From NCBI GenBank assembly GCA_040218145.1, contig JAVJQK010000009.1, forward strand, positions 1 through 42,253: a stretch of 42,253 nt of DNA. The letters run 5' to 3'. Position numbers and translations under genes: made by a program. The notes under the pieces were generated by a model that searched no databases, was not told the origin of the DNA, and saw only the letters and a list, made by a program, of their open reading frames with translations. Each line of letters opens with the position of its first letter. Position 1 is the first letter of the stretch. The stretch comes from Sandaracinaceae bacterium (GTDB lineage Bacteria; Myxococcota_A; Polyangia; Polyangiales; Sandaracinaceae). This document shows, piece by piece, positions 32,525-40,653 of the stretch.

Positions 32525-32547
32525 TTAGGTCGCTTTCAGCGACCTAA
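32525..32547. terminator. Perfect 10-bp hairpin at a convergent junction
   Basis: TTAGGTCGCT (32525-32534), loop TTC, AGCGACCTAA (32538-32547). With a one-base bulge, outer G/C pairs extend the stem. The right arm contains the TAG stop of the leftward gene (32546-32544). It lies immediately beside the G-rich inverted repeat. This is the best terminator-like stem in the window and is symmetric enough to act on both strands, although no T-tract is present. Confidence 0.6.
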
Positions 32548-33422
32548 ACCCAAGCGGGAAGGTGCCAGCCCCAGCCCGTGTAGAGCTGCTCGAGCGCGGC
32601 TCGCGCCTGGGCGTCCCCGCGACCGAACGCGTGGCCGAGCAGGCCGCGCTCCATCTCGCCGCCGTCGGTCTCGGCGAGGTAGTCGGCGAGCGGTCGCAGC
32701 GCGCCGTCGTCGGGGGGCAGCCAGTCCACCGCCTCGCCTTCGTCCCCGCGCGAGGTCGGCGCGACGTCGGCGAGCCCGAGCTTCACGAGGTCGCCGCGCA
32801 GCCGCTCGACCTTCGCCGCGTCGACGCCGCTCGCGAGCGCCTCGCCGAGCAGGTGGACGAACAGGTCCGACGTGTTCGCGGCCAGGAACCGCAGCGTGTC
32901 CACCTCGTGGTCCCAGAAGAGCCAGGGGAGATCCTGTCCGTTGAACAGCGGGTGGCTGTAGAGGCCGTAGGCGTTGCCGCCGCCGTCCATCGCGATGACG
33001 TAGAGCCACGGGTTGGCGCAGCCGAGCGCGGGGCCGGGCTGGGGCTCCACCTCGAAGTGCACCGCCTCGAGGTCGGCGTGCATCGTGTCGTCGACGTCCG
33101 CGCGGCCGAGCAGCGCGAGCAAGAGATCGTCGGCGCGCACCCCCGCCTGCTGCACCGTGTGCAACGCCTGTCGCGGCTCGGCCACGGGCGCCGCCGCGAC
33201 CGGCGCGCCCGGAGCCGGGGCCGACGCCTTGCGCAGCTCCGTCGCCTTGACCGTGCCGCCATACCCCGGCCGCGTGCCGACGACCTCGACCGCCAGGCCC
33301 ACCGCGGGGACGAAGCCCTTGCAGGCCGTGCCCCCGAACCGCACCCGGTCGCCGTTGGGCATCTCGATCCAGCCCAGTCCGTCCTCGGGTTCGATGGAGA
33401 CGATCGTGCCGACTTCACTCAT
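32544..33422 (-). CDS. Cold-shock-like domain fused to an uncharacterised C-terminal domain
   Basis: 292 residues. Residues 1-65 look like a divergent cold-shock/OB domain: MSEVGTIVSIEPEDGLGWIE, then G-x-R-V-R-F-G and V-G-L-A-V-E-V-V-G-T. A Pro/Ala linker (about 68-85) joins a domain of about 200 residues with LYVIAMDGGGNAYGLYSHPL, WLFWDHEVDTLRFLAANTSD and V-H-L-L-G-E, which resembles SMI1/KNR4-type or related immunity-like folds, though I cannot assign it. It ends in WGWHLPAWV. Cytoplasmic, no signal. The fusion suggests nucleic-acid binding coupled to a protein-binding module. The start is ATG 33422 without a strong ribosome site. Confidence 0.78.
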   Translation of the reverse strand: MSEVGTIVSIEPEDGLGWIEMPNGDRVRFGGTACKGFVPAVGLAVEVVGTRPGYGGTVKATELRKASAPAPGAPVAAAPVAEPRQALHTVQQAGVRADDLLLALLGRADVDDTMHADLEAVHFEVEPQPGPALGCANPWLYVIAMDGGGNAYGLYSHPLFNGQDLPWLFWDHEVDTLRFLAANTSDLFVHLLGEALASGVDAAKVERLRGDLVKLGLADVAPTSRGDEGEAVDWLPPDDGALRPLADYLAETDGGEMERGLLGHAFGRGDAQARAALEQLYTGWGWHLPAWV

Positions 33423-33490
33423 GACCGATGCCTACCACTTCGAGGGGTTGGCTCACCAGCCTCGGTGGTTCCTCGCCGCTTTCGGCGTGT

Positions 33491-34423
33491 TCAAGACGAG
33501 GGCGGCGTGACCGCGGCACCGACGAGCGGGCGGAGGGTCTCGACCAGACCGCCCACGCAGGCATCGATGGTGTAGGCGTTCGCCTCCAGATCGTCCGGCT
33601 CGTTGTGGCGCATGCAGCCGCCGCTCGGTGACCCCCACTCGACGCAGGTGAGGCCGCCGAAGATGGTGGTGCCGCAGTCGTAGCCGTCGTCCTGGCCCAT
33701 CAGGCGAAGGTCGCCGTACGCGCGGGAGAAGCGAGCGCGGTGCGGGCCGCGCGGGAAGGTCACCGGCTCGGCGAACAGATCGCTGGCCAGCGTGCGGTTC
33801 TCCCCCGACCAGACCACGTCGCCGCTCGCGGTCCGGACGAGGACCGCGTCGACCGCGACCTGTAGTGGTTGGACGCGCGCGACCCGACAACCCGGGGGGC
33901 CGTTGTGGATCGCGACGGGCTCGTCCGCGTAGCCCAGCCGTGAGTCGCGCACGAGCAGGGCGAGATCCGCGCCGATGGCGGGGCCGATCTCGGCCGCGAG
34001 GTCGATCAGCGTCAGATCGCCCCGCTGCTCCGCCCGCGCGCGGACACGCGCCACGAGCTCCGGATCCCGCAGCGAGCTCAGCAAGGCGGTCGAATCGACG
34101 GGGGTCAAGCCCAGGTCGAGGAGGTGGCGCTGGAACGCCGACACGACCATGTCGTATGCGGCGATGTAGGCGGTGACCTCGTGCGGTACGCCCGGCTGCA
34201 GATCGGGCGGCTTGCTCGGGTCGGCGGGGCCGAAGCCGAACGAGACGAGCATCTCGGGGCTCAGGACCAGTACGCGCCGGTTGCCCGTGTCGAAGGCCGA
34301 GCCCGCCGTGCGCGGCGTCATCGCCGGCGTCGGGTGTCCGACCGTCCCGATGGTGATGCCCGGGCCGCAGCCGACGCTCAGGGCGGCGGCGAGGATCGAG
34401 ACTGCGAGAGAGCTCTGGCACAT
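33491..34423 (-). CDS. Lipoprotein of unknown function
   Basis: 310 residues. Signal MCQSSLAVSILAAALSVGC with lipobox SVGC (C19). The mature part has an N-terminal glycine-rich segment, then an alpha/beta domain: NRRVLVLSPEMLVSFGFG, VTAYIAAYDMVVSAFQRHLL, LIDLAAEIGPAIGADLALLV and VAVDAVLVRTASGDVVWSGE. This order (strand, helix, LGLTPVD, strand with variables) recalls CsgG/TolB-N-like periplasmic lipoproteins, but I am not certain. A Cys-containing loop (GYDCGTTIFGGLTCVEWG) follows. It lies 68 bases downstream of no obvious partner, reading toward the cold-shock fusion gene. Confidence 0.8.
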   Translation of the reverse strand: MCQSSLAVSILAAALSVGCGPGITIGTVGHPTPAMTPRTAGSAFDTGNRRVLVLSPEMLVSFGFGPADPSKPPDLQPGVPHEVTAYIAAYDMVVSAFQRHLLDLGLTPVDSTALLSSLRDPELVARVRARAEQRGDLTLIDLAAEIGPAIGADLALLVRDSRLGYADEPVAIHNGPPGCRVARVQPLQVAVDAVLVRTASGDVVWSGENRTLASDLFAEPVTFPRGPHRARFSRAYGDLRLMGQDDGYDCGTTIFGGLTCVEWGSPSGGCMRHNEPDDLEANAYTIDACVGGLVETLRPLVGAAVTPPSS

Positions 34424-34469
34424 GAACGGAGAATCGGCCTTCCGCGCGGCGGTATCAAGCGGGCTCGGG

Positions 34470-34655
34470 TCAGACCCGCGAGCGGAACTGCTTCCGAGCT
34501 TGCTCTACCTCGGCGAAGAGGGTCGGCAGATCGTGCGCGGGCACGGTCCGTTGGCGCGGTCGTCGGCGTCGCCCGTCGCTCTGCGCCAGAGTCCACTTGG
34601 TGCTGCCGAGGTCGAGAGCGATGTACAGGGCCGGCTTCGTCTCGATAGTCTGCAT
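34470..34655 (-). pseudogene. IS110-family transposase N-terminal remnant
   Basis: 61-residue frame beginning MQTIETKPALYIALDLGSTK and continuing W-T-L-A, then RPRQRTVPAHDLPTLFAEVE and a premature stop after QFRSRV. The pattern LYxALDLGSxxWxLA followed by P-R-x-R-T-x-P-A-x-D-L is the N-terminus of a group of IS110-family transposases, which are normally around 400 residues. The DEDD catalytic core and the C-terminal serine domain are missing, so it is a decayed fragment. Neighbouring genes on both sides look intact. The identity rests on motif memory only. Confidence 0.6.
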
Positions 34656-34749
34656 CGGGGCGTGCCCGGGGTCAGGCGTCGTGCTCGAAGGAGACGCCGT
34701 CTGACAAGTTGGCCGGCGACGTCGACCCGTCACGTGGTAGCTTCGCGCG

Positions 34750-36177
34750 GTGGCAGACACGGTCTACAGCCACGCGCTGCGCATCCTGACCTGCGCGCGG
34801 TGCGGGGCGCCGCTCGAGGCTTCGGTGGAAGGCGGCGAGCTCCGCTGCGGGTATTGCGGGGCGGTCCAGGTCCTCAGCCGGCGTGAGGAAGAGCGAGACC
34901 GCCGCCGACCGAGCGAGGGGCGGGACCTCCCCGAGTCCGAGCGGGTCGCGCGGCTCCGCGCTCAGGAGCGACTGGACACGCCATTGCCCCCGGCGGTGGC
35001 GCGCATGCTCGTGGACGGCGCGCTGCGGCGGGAGGCGGTCGCCGCGGCGCGCGCGGCCTGGAACGAAGCGCGCGCGCGGGTCCCCGACGGTCGGTCGTCC
35101 CCGCTCGAGGAGAAGCTCTATCACCTGACCCTCGCGCTCGAGCCGTGTCTGCCAGAGCGAGAGCGGCGGTCGCTGCTCGAGACGGCCGTGGAGGTGTTGC
35201 CCGACCGCGGTCACCGCCAGGTGCTCCGCTGTCGCCTGGCCTTCCTCGCCGCCTGCGCGGGCGACGTGCGCGCGGCGACCGAGTGGCTGGAGGTCTGCGA
35301 TGCGCGTCCGACCCAGCTCGCCAGCGACAGCGCGTACCGCGTGGCCGCGGCGGCGATCGCGGCGGCCGAGGGAGACCCGAGCGGGGTGATCGCGCAGCTC
35401 GGCACCGAGCAGGGTGACGTGCCGATGGCGAGGTCACTGGCGCCGGTCGCGTTCTATCTCCGCGTGGACGCGCTGGAGAGGTCCGGGTCGCTGGACGCCG
35501 CGGTGAGCGAGCTGCGCGCGCGGACCCGGCTGGGTGCCGACCTGAGCGAGGAGCTCGCCGCGCTGGGCGCGCTCGAACCCTGCCCACGCAGCCTGGCCAT
35601 CGTGCGCGCGGAGATCGAGCGAGAGCGGCGAGCGCATCGGCGGCAGCTCGCGCAACGCGCGCTCGTAGAGGCCGAGCTCATCCTCCGCTCCCACCAGCGC
35701 AAGCGAGGCGACATGCTCCTCGCGAGCGCTGCCGCCGCGGTCCTCGCCACCGTCGGCGCCGGGCTCGCCTGGTCGATCCTCTTCACCGGGATCCTCGAGC
35801 TCGATCCGCTCTTCGGTGCCCACTCGGCGCTCTTCTGTCCCGTCGTCTGCGACGACTGCACGGGACCGTACGAGTTCCGGCACTGGCCTCGAGCCTATGG
35901 GCAGGGCGATTTCTTCGCCGTGCACTGCCAGCGCGTCGGGCCCGACGGCGCGCGCGGGCGAGGTCCGGCGCTGACCAGCGGCTCCCTGCAGATCATCCTG
36001 ACCACGATCCCCTGCGCCTCGCCGGTCGGTCTCCTGCTGGGCGGCGCGGTCGCGCTGTCACTTCGCCGGAAGAGGCGGCGTCGCCGAGCATTGCTCCAGA
36101 GCGCGGTCGACGAGGCCGAGCGGCGCCTCTCCGCGGCGCGCGGGCCGCCGGGGCGAGCCGGGTCGCGGGCCGCGTGA
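34750..36177 (+). CDS. Zinc-ribbon membrane protein of unknown function
   Basis: 475 residues from GTG 34750. An N-terminal zinc ribbon has C15-x2-C18 and C33-x2-C36 (CARCGAPLE, CGYCGAVQVL). A helical, TPR-like middle spans about 60-315. A membrane helix (MLLASAAAAVLATVGAGLAW) is followed by a roughly 60-residue Cys-containing loop (CPVVCDDC) and a second helix (LQIILTTIPCASPVGLLLGG). The tail is very basic (R-R-K-R-R-R-R-R) and cytoplasmic. Zinc ribbon plus membrane spans occur in many uncharacterised Myxococcota proteins. No enzyme signature. Downstream is an independent lipoprotein gene. Confidence 0.83.
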   Translation: MADTVYSHALRILTCARCGAPLEASVEGGELRCGYCGAVQVLSRREEERDRRRPSEGRDLPESERVARLRAQERLDTPLPPAVARMLVDGALRREAVAAARAAWNEARARVPDGRSSPLEEKLYHLTLALEPCLPERERRSLLETAVEVLPDRGHRQVLRCRLAFLAACAGDVRAATEWLEVCDARPTQLASDSAYRVAAAAIAAAEGDPSGVIAQLGTEQGDVPMARSLAPVAFYLRVDALERSGSLDAAVSELRARTRLGADLSEELAALGALEPCPRSLAIVRAEIERERRAHRRQLAQRALVEAELILRSHQRKRGDMLLASAAAAVLATVGAGLAWSILFTGILELDPLFGAHSALFCPVVCDDCTGPYEFRHWPRAYGQGDFFAVHCQRVGPDGARGRGPALTSGSLQIILTTIPCASPVGLLLGGAVALSLRRKRRRRRALLQSAVDEAERRLSAARGPPGRAGSRAA

Positions 36178-36246
36178 CTCGGGGGCGAGTGACAATCCGG
36201 TGCGTCGAGGCCATTGGGGTTGCGATCGCCCCGCATATTGGGCCAC

Positions 36247-37212
36247 ATGCGCGCCATGCGACTCCGAGCGTTGATGTTGGCCGCGGTGATGTCGGGCCTG
36301 ATCGGCTGTGATGACGGTGAGGCGGTCGAAGACGCGGGCGCGTCGGCGGAGGATGGTGCGGTCGCGGTGGAGGACGCCGGTCGCGCGCTGGACGGCGGGC
36401 GGACGGAGCTGGACGCGGGAGATGCGCTGGACGGCGGCGCGCTCACGCCCGACGCGGGCCCCGACGACGCGGGGGTCCGCCTGGGCGCGAACGCCTGGAT
36501 CCGCGCGCACTTCGTCGACGCGCCGGCGTACACGGGCACGTTCAACTCGCGGCGGAGGATCGAGACGCCCGCGCTGGTGCACGACGCGGACGCGTGCTGC
36601 GCGAAGTACGCGTTCGACCCGCAGGCGCGCGAGGAACCCGACGTGCGGGAGATCGGGTTCGTGGACGTGTTCATCCACGATCTGGTCAGCTCGGACGCCT
36701 TCGGTGGAGGCATCCAGTCGGCCAACGCGAGCGGGCTGACGCTCTTCCTCGCCGACGTGATCGTGGAGCCCAACTGGCCGGCGTGGCGGAGCTACTCGGA
36801 GACCAACTACGACGGCCTCGTGCTCGACGACTCGGCGGCCTTCTACGCCGAGGACCTGACCGTGCGGGGCTGGAACGCGGACGGCGCGATCGACAACAAG
36901 GCGCCGATCTCGCAGTTCGTGCGGCTGACGCTCGAGGGCTCCGGTCACCGCGGGATCCGCTTCTGGCGCCCCGGTCCGCACTACCTCGTGGCGTCGGACC
37001 TCCGCAACGAGGGCGCGTACGGCGAGGGCAGCCTGCTCTGGTTCCGCAACTGCGACACGGTCGAGGTGCGGGTCTGGGACACGACCTTCAACGGTGAGTC
37101 GACCGTGCCCGGCGAGCTGATCTCCTGCGACGAAGGCAGCGGGCCCAACATCGTCTACCTCACCGACGACCCGCGGACGACCGGAGAGATGCACGAGATG
37201 TTCTCGTACTGA
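36247..37212 (+). CDS. Lipoprotein with Asp/Ala/Gly linker and beta-helix-like domain
   Basis: 321 residues from ATG 36247 (or ATG 36256). Signal MRAMRLRALMLAAVMSGLIGC, lipobox LIGC. A long linker of D-A-G/E-D-A-G repeats runs from about 25 to 80. The ectodomain shows serial short strands typical of parallel beta-helices: IGFVDVFIHDLVSSDAF, GLTLFLADVIVEPNW, AFYAEDLTVRGWNADG, FVRLTLEGSGHRGIRFW, HYLVASDLRNEG and VEVRVWDTTFNG. The fold resembles polysaccharide-active proteins such as the pectate-lyase-like lipoprotein at 9795, but no catalytic residue can be named. Probably outer-membrane or surface exposed. Confidence 0.83.
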   Translation: MRAMRLRALMLAAVMSGLIGCDDGEAVEDAGASAEDGAVAVEDAGRALDGGRTELDAGDALDGGALTPDAGPDDAGVRLGANAWIRAHFVDAPAYTGTFNSRRRIETPALVHDADACCAKYAFDPQAREEPDVREIGFVDVFIHDLVSSDAFGGGIQSANASGLTLFLADVIVEPNWPAWRSYSETNYDGLVLDDSAAFYAEDLTVRGWNADGAIDNKAPISQFVRLTLEGSGHRGIRFWRPGPHYLVASDLRNEGAYGEGSLLWFRNCDTVEVRVWDTTFNGESTVPGELISCDEGSGPNIVYLTDDPRTTGEMHEMFSY

Positions 37213-37354
37213 GCGCCTTACCGCGGCTCCTCGACGGGTGGCTCAGGTCGGCGCAGCACCGCGCCACGTCGACTCAGCGCCGCCGTCGTGAGCGCCCATC
37301 GCGTCCCCCCGTACGCGCGGCATGAAGCTTGCCATCCCTCGTCGCGGAGGACGC

Positions 37355-37609
37355 ATGGTCGACTTGACTCCCTGTGAAGCCTGCGAGCGCCACGTGCGCG
37401 CCGATGAAGCGCGATGCCCTTTCTGCGCCGCCCCGTTCCACGCGCCGGCCGAGGTCGCCGCGAGGCCGAGCCGGTCGCGCGCGGGGAGGGTCGCCGTCGT
37501 CGCCTTCGGCGTGAGCCTCGCGATGGGCACCTCGAGCTGCGTGGCGCTCTACGGCGCGCCGGTGCCCGACGACGCGGGGCAGGCCGAGGACGGCAGCGCG
37601 GAGGAGTGA
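37355..37609 (+). CDS. Small zinc-ribbon, single-span membrane protein
   Basis: 84 residues. ATG 37355 follows GGAGG by six bases and is preferred over ATG 37322. N-terminal C7-x2-C10 and C21-PF-C24 form a rubredoxin-like zinc knuckle (CEACERHVRADEARCPFC). A hydrophobic stretch VAVVAFGVSLAMGTSSC comes next, then an acidic Asp/Glu tail. Small CxxC...CPFC plus one membrane span proteins are recurrent in myxobacteria, with no known role. It converges on the flavin monooxygenase with ten bases between stops. Confidence 0.75.
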   Translation: MVDLTPCEACERHVRADEARCPFCAAPFHAPAEVAARPSRSRAGRVAVVAFGVSLAMGTSSCVALYGAPVPDDAGQAEDGSAEE

Positions 37610-37619
37610 GGGACGGCGC

Positions 37620-39182
37620 TCAGCTCGTGATCCGCGCGGCCTGCGGCGCGCCGGCCGCGGCGGACGGGCGCTCGGACGGCACGGGCCGAGCCCGTGGGCG
37701 CTTCGCCGCGTACTCCGCCACCACGCCCGCGTAGTCCGTCGGGTCGTATCGCGACAGGAGCTCCGCCGGGAGGTTCGGGAGCTTGCGCCACGGCGACAGC
37801 CCCAGCTCCTGCAACAGGTTGTCGAGGGTCTGCTGGTAGCGCGTGTTGACGGCCATGTTCGCGGTGGGCTCGAAGGTCGAGTGCTGACGCTTCCAGGCCG
37901 CGACGCGCTCGGCGTCCGCCTGCATGTGCTCCGACGAGGGCAGCTCGATCTCGCCGCGGTGCGCGGCCACCTGCCAGAGTGAGCCCATCTCGCAGAGCGC
38001 GATGTGCAAGAAGCCGTGATTGTACCCGGCGAAACCGAGGCCCGGGATCTGCGGGTGGACGAGGTGACGGTAGAGGGGCGGGCCTCCGTCGTGGTCCTCG
38101 AGCAGCGCGCGCACGTCGGGCGCGAAGTAGGGGTAGGTGGGCGCGGTGTTCCCGCAGCACACGGCGACCACGTCCGCCTCGATGCGCTGGCCGTCGGCGA
38201 GCACGACGCCGCCCTCGTAGAACGACGCGAGCTCGGAGCGCCGGGCCTCGATCTGCCCGTGGGCGACCTGCCGGTAGTAGCTCCCGGGCGCCACGGCGCT
38301 CGCGCTTCGCAGGTCGGCCAGGAACTGCGACTTGGGCGGCATCACCGCGTCGAGCCGGCGCGCGTCCCCGTGCTCCTCCATCGCGCCGAGCTTGGCGTCG
38401 CGGCGGTGCTGGAAGAGGAAGAGCGTGGCGATGAAGTGCCAGAAGCCGCGGACCACGGGGCTCAGGTGCGTGTGCAAGAAACGTTGGGGCGGGGAGCTGT
38501 ACTCCCACGACGGCATCATGTCGCTGCCGAAGCGCGCGAAGAAGGGGCGCGTGTAGTCGATGCCGAGCAGGGTGTCGGGGATCGTCCAACGAGGCGTCCG
38601 GAAGACGTGCACCGTGCGCTCGGCGACCTCGGCGCTCCACGACGCGAAGTCGAGCGCGGTCTTGCCGAAGCCGATGACCGCCACGCGCTTGCCCTCGAAG
38701 ACGGAGTGGGAGTCGATCCGGGTGACGACCTCTCCCTCGAACCGCTCGAGACCCTCGAACGCCGGCACGTGCTTGGCGTCGCCCGGGTACTGGCCCGTGG
38801 CGACGACGACGTAGGCGACCCGCTCCGTCTCTCCGTCGACGGTCAGGCTCCAGCCGTCGCTCGTGCGGCTCAGCTCGGTGACGCGCTGGCCCAGGCGGAC
38901 GTCGAGCTCGAACGTCTCGACCGCGGCCTCGAGGTAGCGGAGCACCTGCTCGCCGGTGGGGTGGCGATCCGGCTCGAAGGGCCACGGGAAGTCGGCGAAC
39001 TGGTACTGCGGCGCCGTGTTCTGGAGGCGGACGCCCGCGTAGGACTTCGCCCACTGGCCACCGACGCGATCGGACGCCTCGTAGACCGTCACGTCGTACC
39101 CGCACCTCTGCCAGACGTTCGCGGCCGCGATGCCCGAGACTCCGGCCCCGATCACCGCCACGCGCTCCTGCTCGATGGACAT
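37620..39182 (-). CDS. FAD-dependent monooxygenase (FMO/Baeyer-Villiger-like)
   Basis: 520 residues. ATG 39182 has AGGAGG just upstream. An N-terminal Rossmann motif G12-A-G14-V-S-G17 and YEASDRVGGQW bind FAD. The second dinucleotide motif VIGFGKTALDFA at about 168 suits NADPH. The ATG motif VVVATGQYPGD is typical of class B flavoprotein monooxygenases. The C-terminal third includes GFAGYNHGFLHIALCEMGSLW. Such enzymes oxygenate soft nucleophiles or ketones with NADPH and O2. The substrate is unknown. It is divergent from the STAS-like gene with a 195-base gap in which I see no clear promoter elements. Confidence 0.9.
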   Translation of the reverse strand: MSIEQERVAVIGAGVSGIAAANVWQRCGYDVTVYEASDRVGGQWAKSYAGVRLQNTAPQYQFADFPWPFEPDRHPTGEQVLRYLEAAVETFELDVRLGQRVTELSRTSDGWSLTVDGETERVAYVVVATGQYPGDAKHVPAFEGLERFEGEVVTRIDSHSVFEGKRVAVIGFGKTALDFASWSAEVAERTVHVFRTPRWTIPDTLLGIDYTRPFFARFGSDMMPSWEYSSPPQRFLHTHLSPVVRGFWHFIATLFLFQHRRDAKLGAMEEHGDARRLDAVMPPKSQFLADLRSASAVAPGSYYRQVAHGQIEARRSELASFYEGGVVLADGQRIEADVVAVCCGNTAPTYPYFAPDVRALLEDHDGGPPLYRHLVHPQIPGLGFAGYNHGFLHIALCEMGSLWQVAAHRGEIELPSSEHMQADAERVAAWKRQHSTFEPTANMAVNTRYQQTLDNLLQELGLSPWRKLPNLPAELLSRYDPTDYAGVVAEYAAKRPRARPVPSERPSAAAGAPQAARITS

Positions 39183-39377
39183 GGTCCTCCTGCTCGCGAC
39201 GAGCTCGGCGCCTCGTTGACGCCCCCGTGCGGAAGGCGCGCACGCTAGGCCACGGTCTGGCCGACCACAATGCCCGCACTTCGGGGCGCAATGAGGAGTG
39301 CGTTGCGGGTTCGTCGTGGTGGAGCGCTCCAACGCCGCTGCGGACACGGACGGCCCGATCGGATAGGTGTCTTGACC

Positions 39378-39872
39378 ATGTCGCACGCTCTCGAAGTCGT
39401 GGAAGCTACGCCCGACCACGCGCTCGGACGCGTTGGCGGCGCCGTCCTGTACATCTGGCGCGGTGTCACCACGGTGCGCGCCGCGAACCGGTTGAGGCAG
39501 CTCTCGAGCGAGGCGCGCGCCGACGCGGGAGACGGTGAGGGCATCCTGCTCGGCGTGGTCACCGAGGGGGCGCCGCCCCCGGAGGCCGACGCTCGCGGCG
39601 CGCTGGCGGAGGTGTTGAGCTCGGGCGCCGGTTACTTCCAGGTGTCCGCCCTCGTCTGCGAGGGAGCGGGGTTTCACGGATCCATGGTCCGCGCCGTGGC
39701 CACCGGTCTGAACCTCCTCGCGCGGCCGCCGTTCCCCCACCGGGTCTTCGCGACGGTCCCGTCGGCGACCGAGTGGTTGGACGAGCGCGCGCGCGCGGCG
39801 GGTCTCGCCCGGTACCGCGCGTCCGACGTCGCGTCGCAGATGGAGGCGCTCCGCGCTGCGCCGATGCGCTGA
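39378..39872 (+). CDS. STAS/SpoIIAA-like conserved protein
   Basis: 164 residues from ATG 39378. The pattern of strand (HALGRVGGAVLYIWRGVTTV), helix (AANRLRQLSSEARADAG), strand (GILLGVVTEGAPPPEADAR), helix, and YFQVSALVCEGAGFHGSMVR followed by A-V-A-T-G-L-N-L-L and PFPHRVFATV is a recurring small-protein family of Myxococcota with a SpoIIAA-like fold. The final helix has EWLDERARAAGL. These may take part in partner-switching or act as simple binding domains. There is no signal peptide. It is followed after 40 bases by the cytochrome-like lipoprotein gene. Confidence 0.82.
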   Translation: MSHALEVVEATPDHALGRVGGAVLYIWRGVTTVRAANRLRQLSSEARADAGDGEGILLGVVTEGAPPPEADARGALAEVLSSGAGYFQVSALVCEGAGFHGSMVRAVATGLNLLARPPFPHRVFATVPSATEWLDERARAAGLARYRASDVASQMEALRAAPMR

Positions 39873-39912
39873 GCGTCTTCGCTCGCGCGCCCGGCTCTGC
39901 TATCTGCATCCC

Positions 39913-40428
39913 ATGTGGAGAACCCGGAGCCTGGTTGCGTTCGCGAGCCTCTCGATGCTGGCCTGTGGGGCCGCGGAGGGGGAGCCGGCGCGCGCCGAGC
40001 ACGCGCATCACGCGGGCGGAGGCGATCATCACCACGGTGCTGCCGATCATGGCGGGCACGGCCACGACCACTCGAGCCCGGCCGCGCTGCGCCCGCTCAT
40101 GCGGGACCTCTTCGCGAAGATGGGGGAGCTCCGCGGCGCGCTCGAGTCGGGCGAGGTGAACGAGGCGGCCACGCACGCGCGCGCGATCGCGGTGGCCTGC
40201 GACGACCAGGACGTCCACCACGTGGACCCCCAGCAGTTCGGACCGCGCTTCGCCGAGATCGATCAGCAGCTGCACGGGGCGGCGGCCGAGATGGCCGCGG
40301 TGGCCGAGGCGGGCGACCTCGAGGCGGCGCGCGCACGCTACGGCGATCTGCACGCGGCCTGCGTCGCTTGCCACGCCCAGGCCCCGACGGCGCAGCGCGT
40401 CGATCTGAGCGCCATAGCAGGCCGTTGA
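39913..40428 (+). CDS. Cytochrome c'-like lipoprotein with His-rich N-terminus
   Basis: 171 residues. Lipoprotein signal MWRTRSLVAFASLSMLAC (C18). A histidine-rich stretch (about 30-53, ten or more His) may bind metal. A four-helix-type domain follows (LRPLMRDLFAKMGELRGALE; ending AACVACHAQAP), with a single haem-binding C150-x2-C153-H154 near the C-terminus. That is the layout of cytochrome c' and of small c-type cytochromes of the same fold. Expected to carry covalent haem in the periplasm or outer membrane. Its last codons and stop (encoding A-I-A-G-R-stop) lie inside the left arm of a palindromic repeat. Confidence 0.85.
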   Translation: MWRTRSLVAFASLSMLACGAAEGEPARAEHAHHAGGGDHHHGAADHGGHGHDHSSPAALRPLMRDLFAKMGELRGALESGEVNEAATHARAIAVACDDQDVHHVDPQQFGPRFAEIDQQLHGAAAEMAAVAEAGDLEAARARYGDLHAACVACHAQAPTAQRVDLSAIAGR

Positions 40429-40582
40429 AGTACCGAGCCCGAAGGATCTCGGAGCGCGACGGCCCGGTTCTCGGTTCGGGGCGACGAGGAAATGCTTCAG
40501 CATTTTCGAGGAGACACGGGCCGAGAGACGGGTCGTCCCGCCCGAGAAACGAGGAGCGAGGTTCTTCAACGGACTGCTGGCG
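40411..40582. repeat. About 172-bp imperfect palindromic repeat element (REP/MITE-like)
   Basis: The outer arms match in inverted order over about 24 positions: left GCCATAGCAGGCCGTTGAAG (40411-40430) and right CTTCAACGGACTGCTGGC (40565-40582), differing by a few bases and a 2-base gap. Weaker inverted similarity continues inward (TCTCGG, CCCG and GAGG blocks) to a tight central hairpin AAATGC-TTCA-GCATTT (40490-40505). The whole segment can fold into one long hairpin. It starts inside the cytochrome-like gene, supplying its stop, and ends 71 bases before the hemerythrin-like start. Size and terminal inverted repeats suit a non-autonomous palindromic element. Confidence 0.7.
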
Positions 40583-40653
40583 CCGCAGCCCTGAGGCGGC
40601 TCAGGCGGGGGCGCTTGTCACGCGGGGGGCGGCGCCCCACAGATTTGCCTCTG

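Noticed and set aside
39559-40569. Minus frame reading through the palindromic repeat
   Set aside because: Its N-terminal part is the translated repeat and the rest is antisense to real genes.
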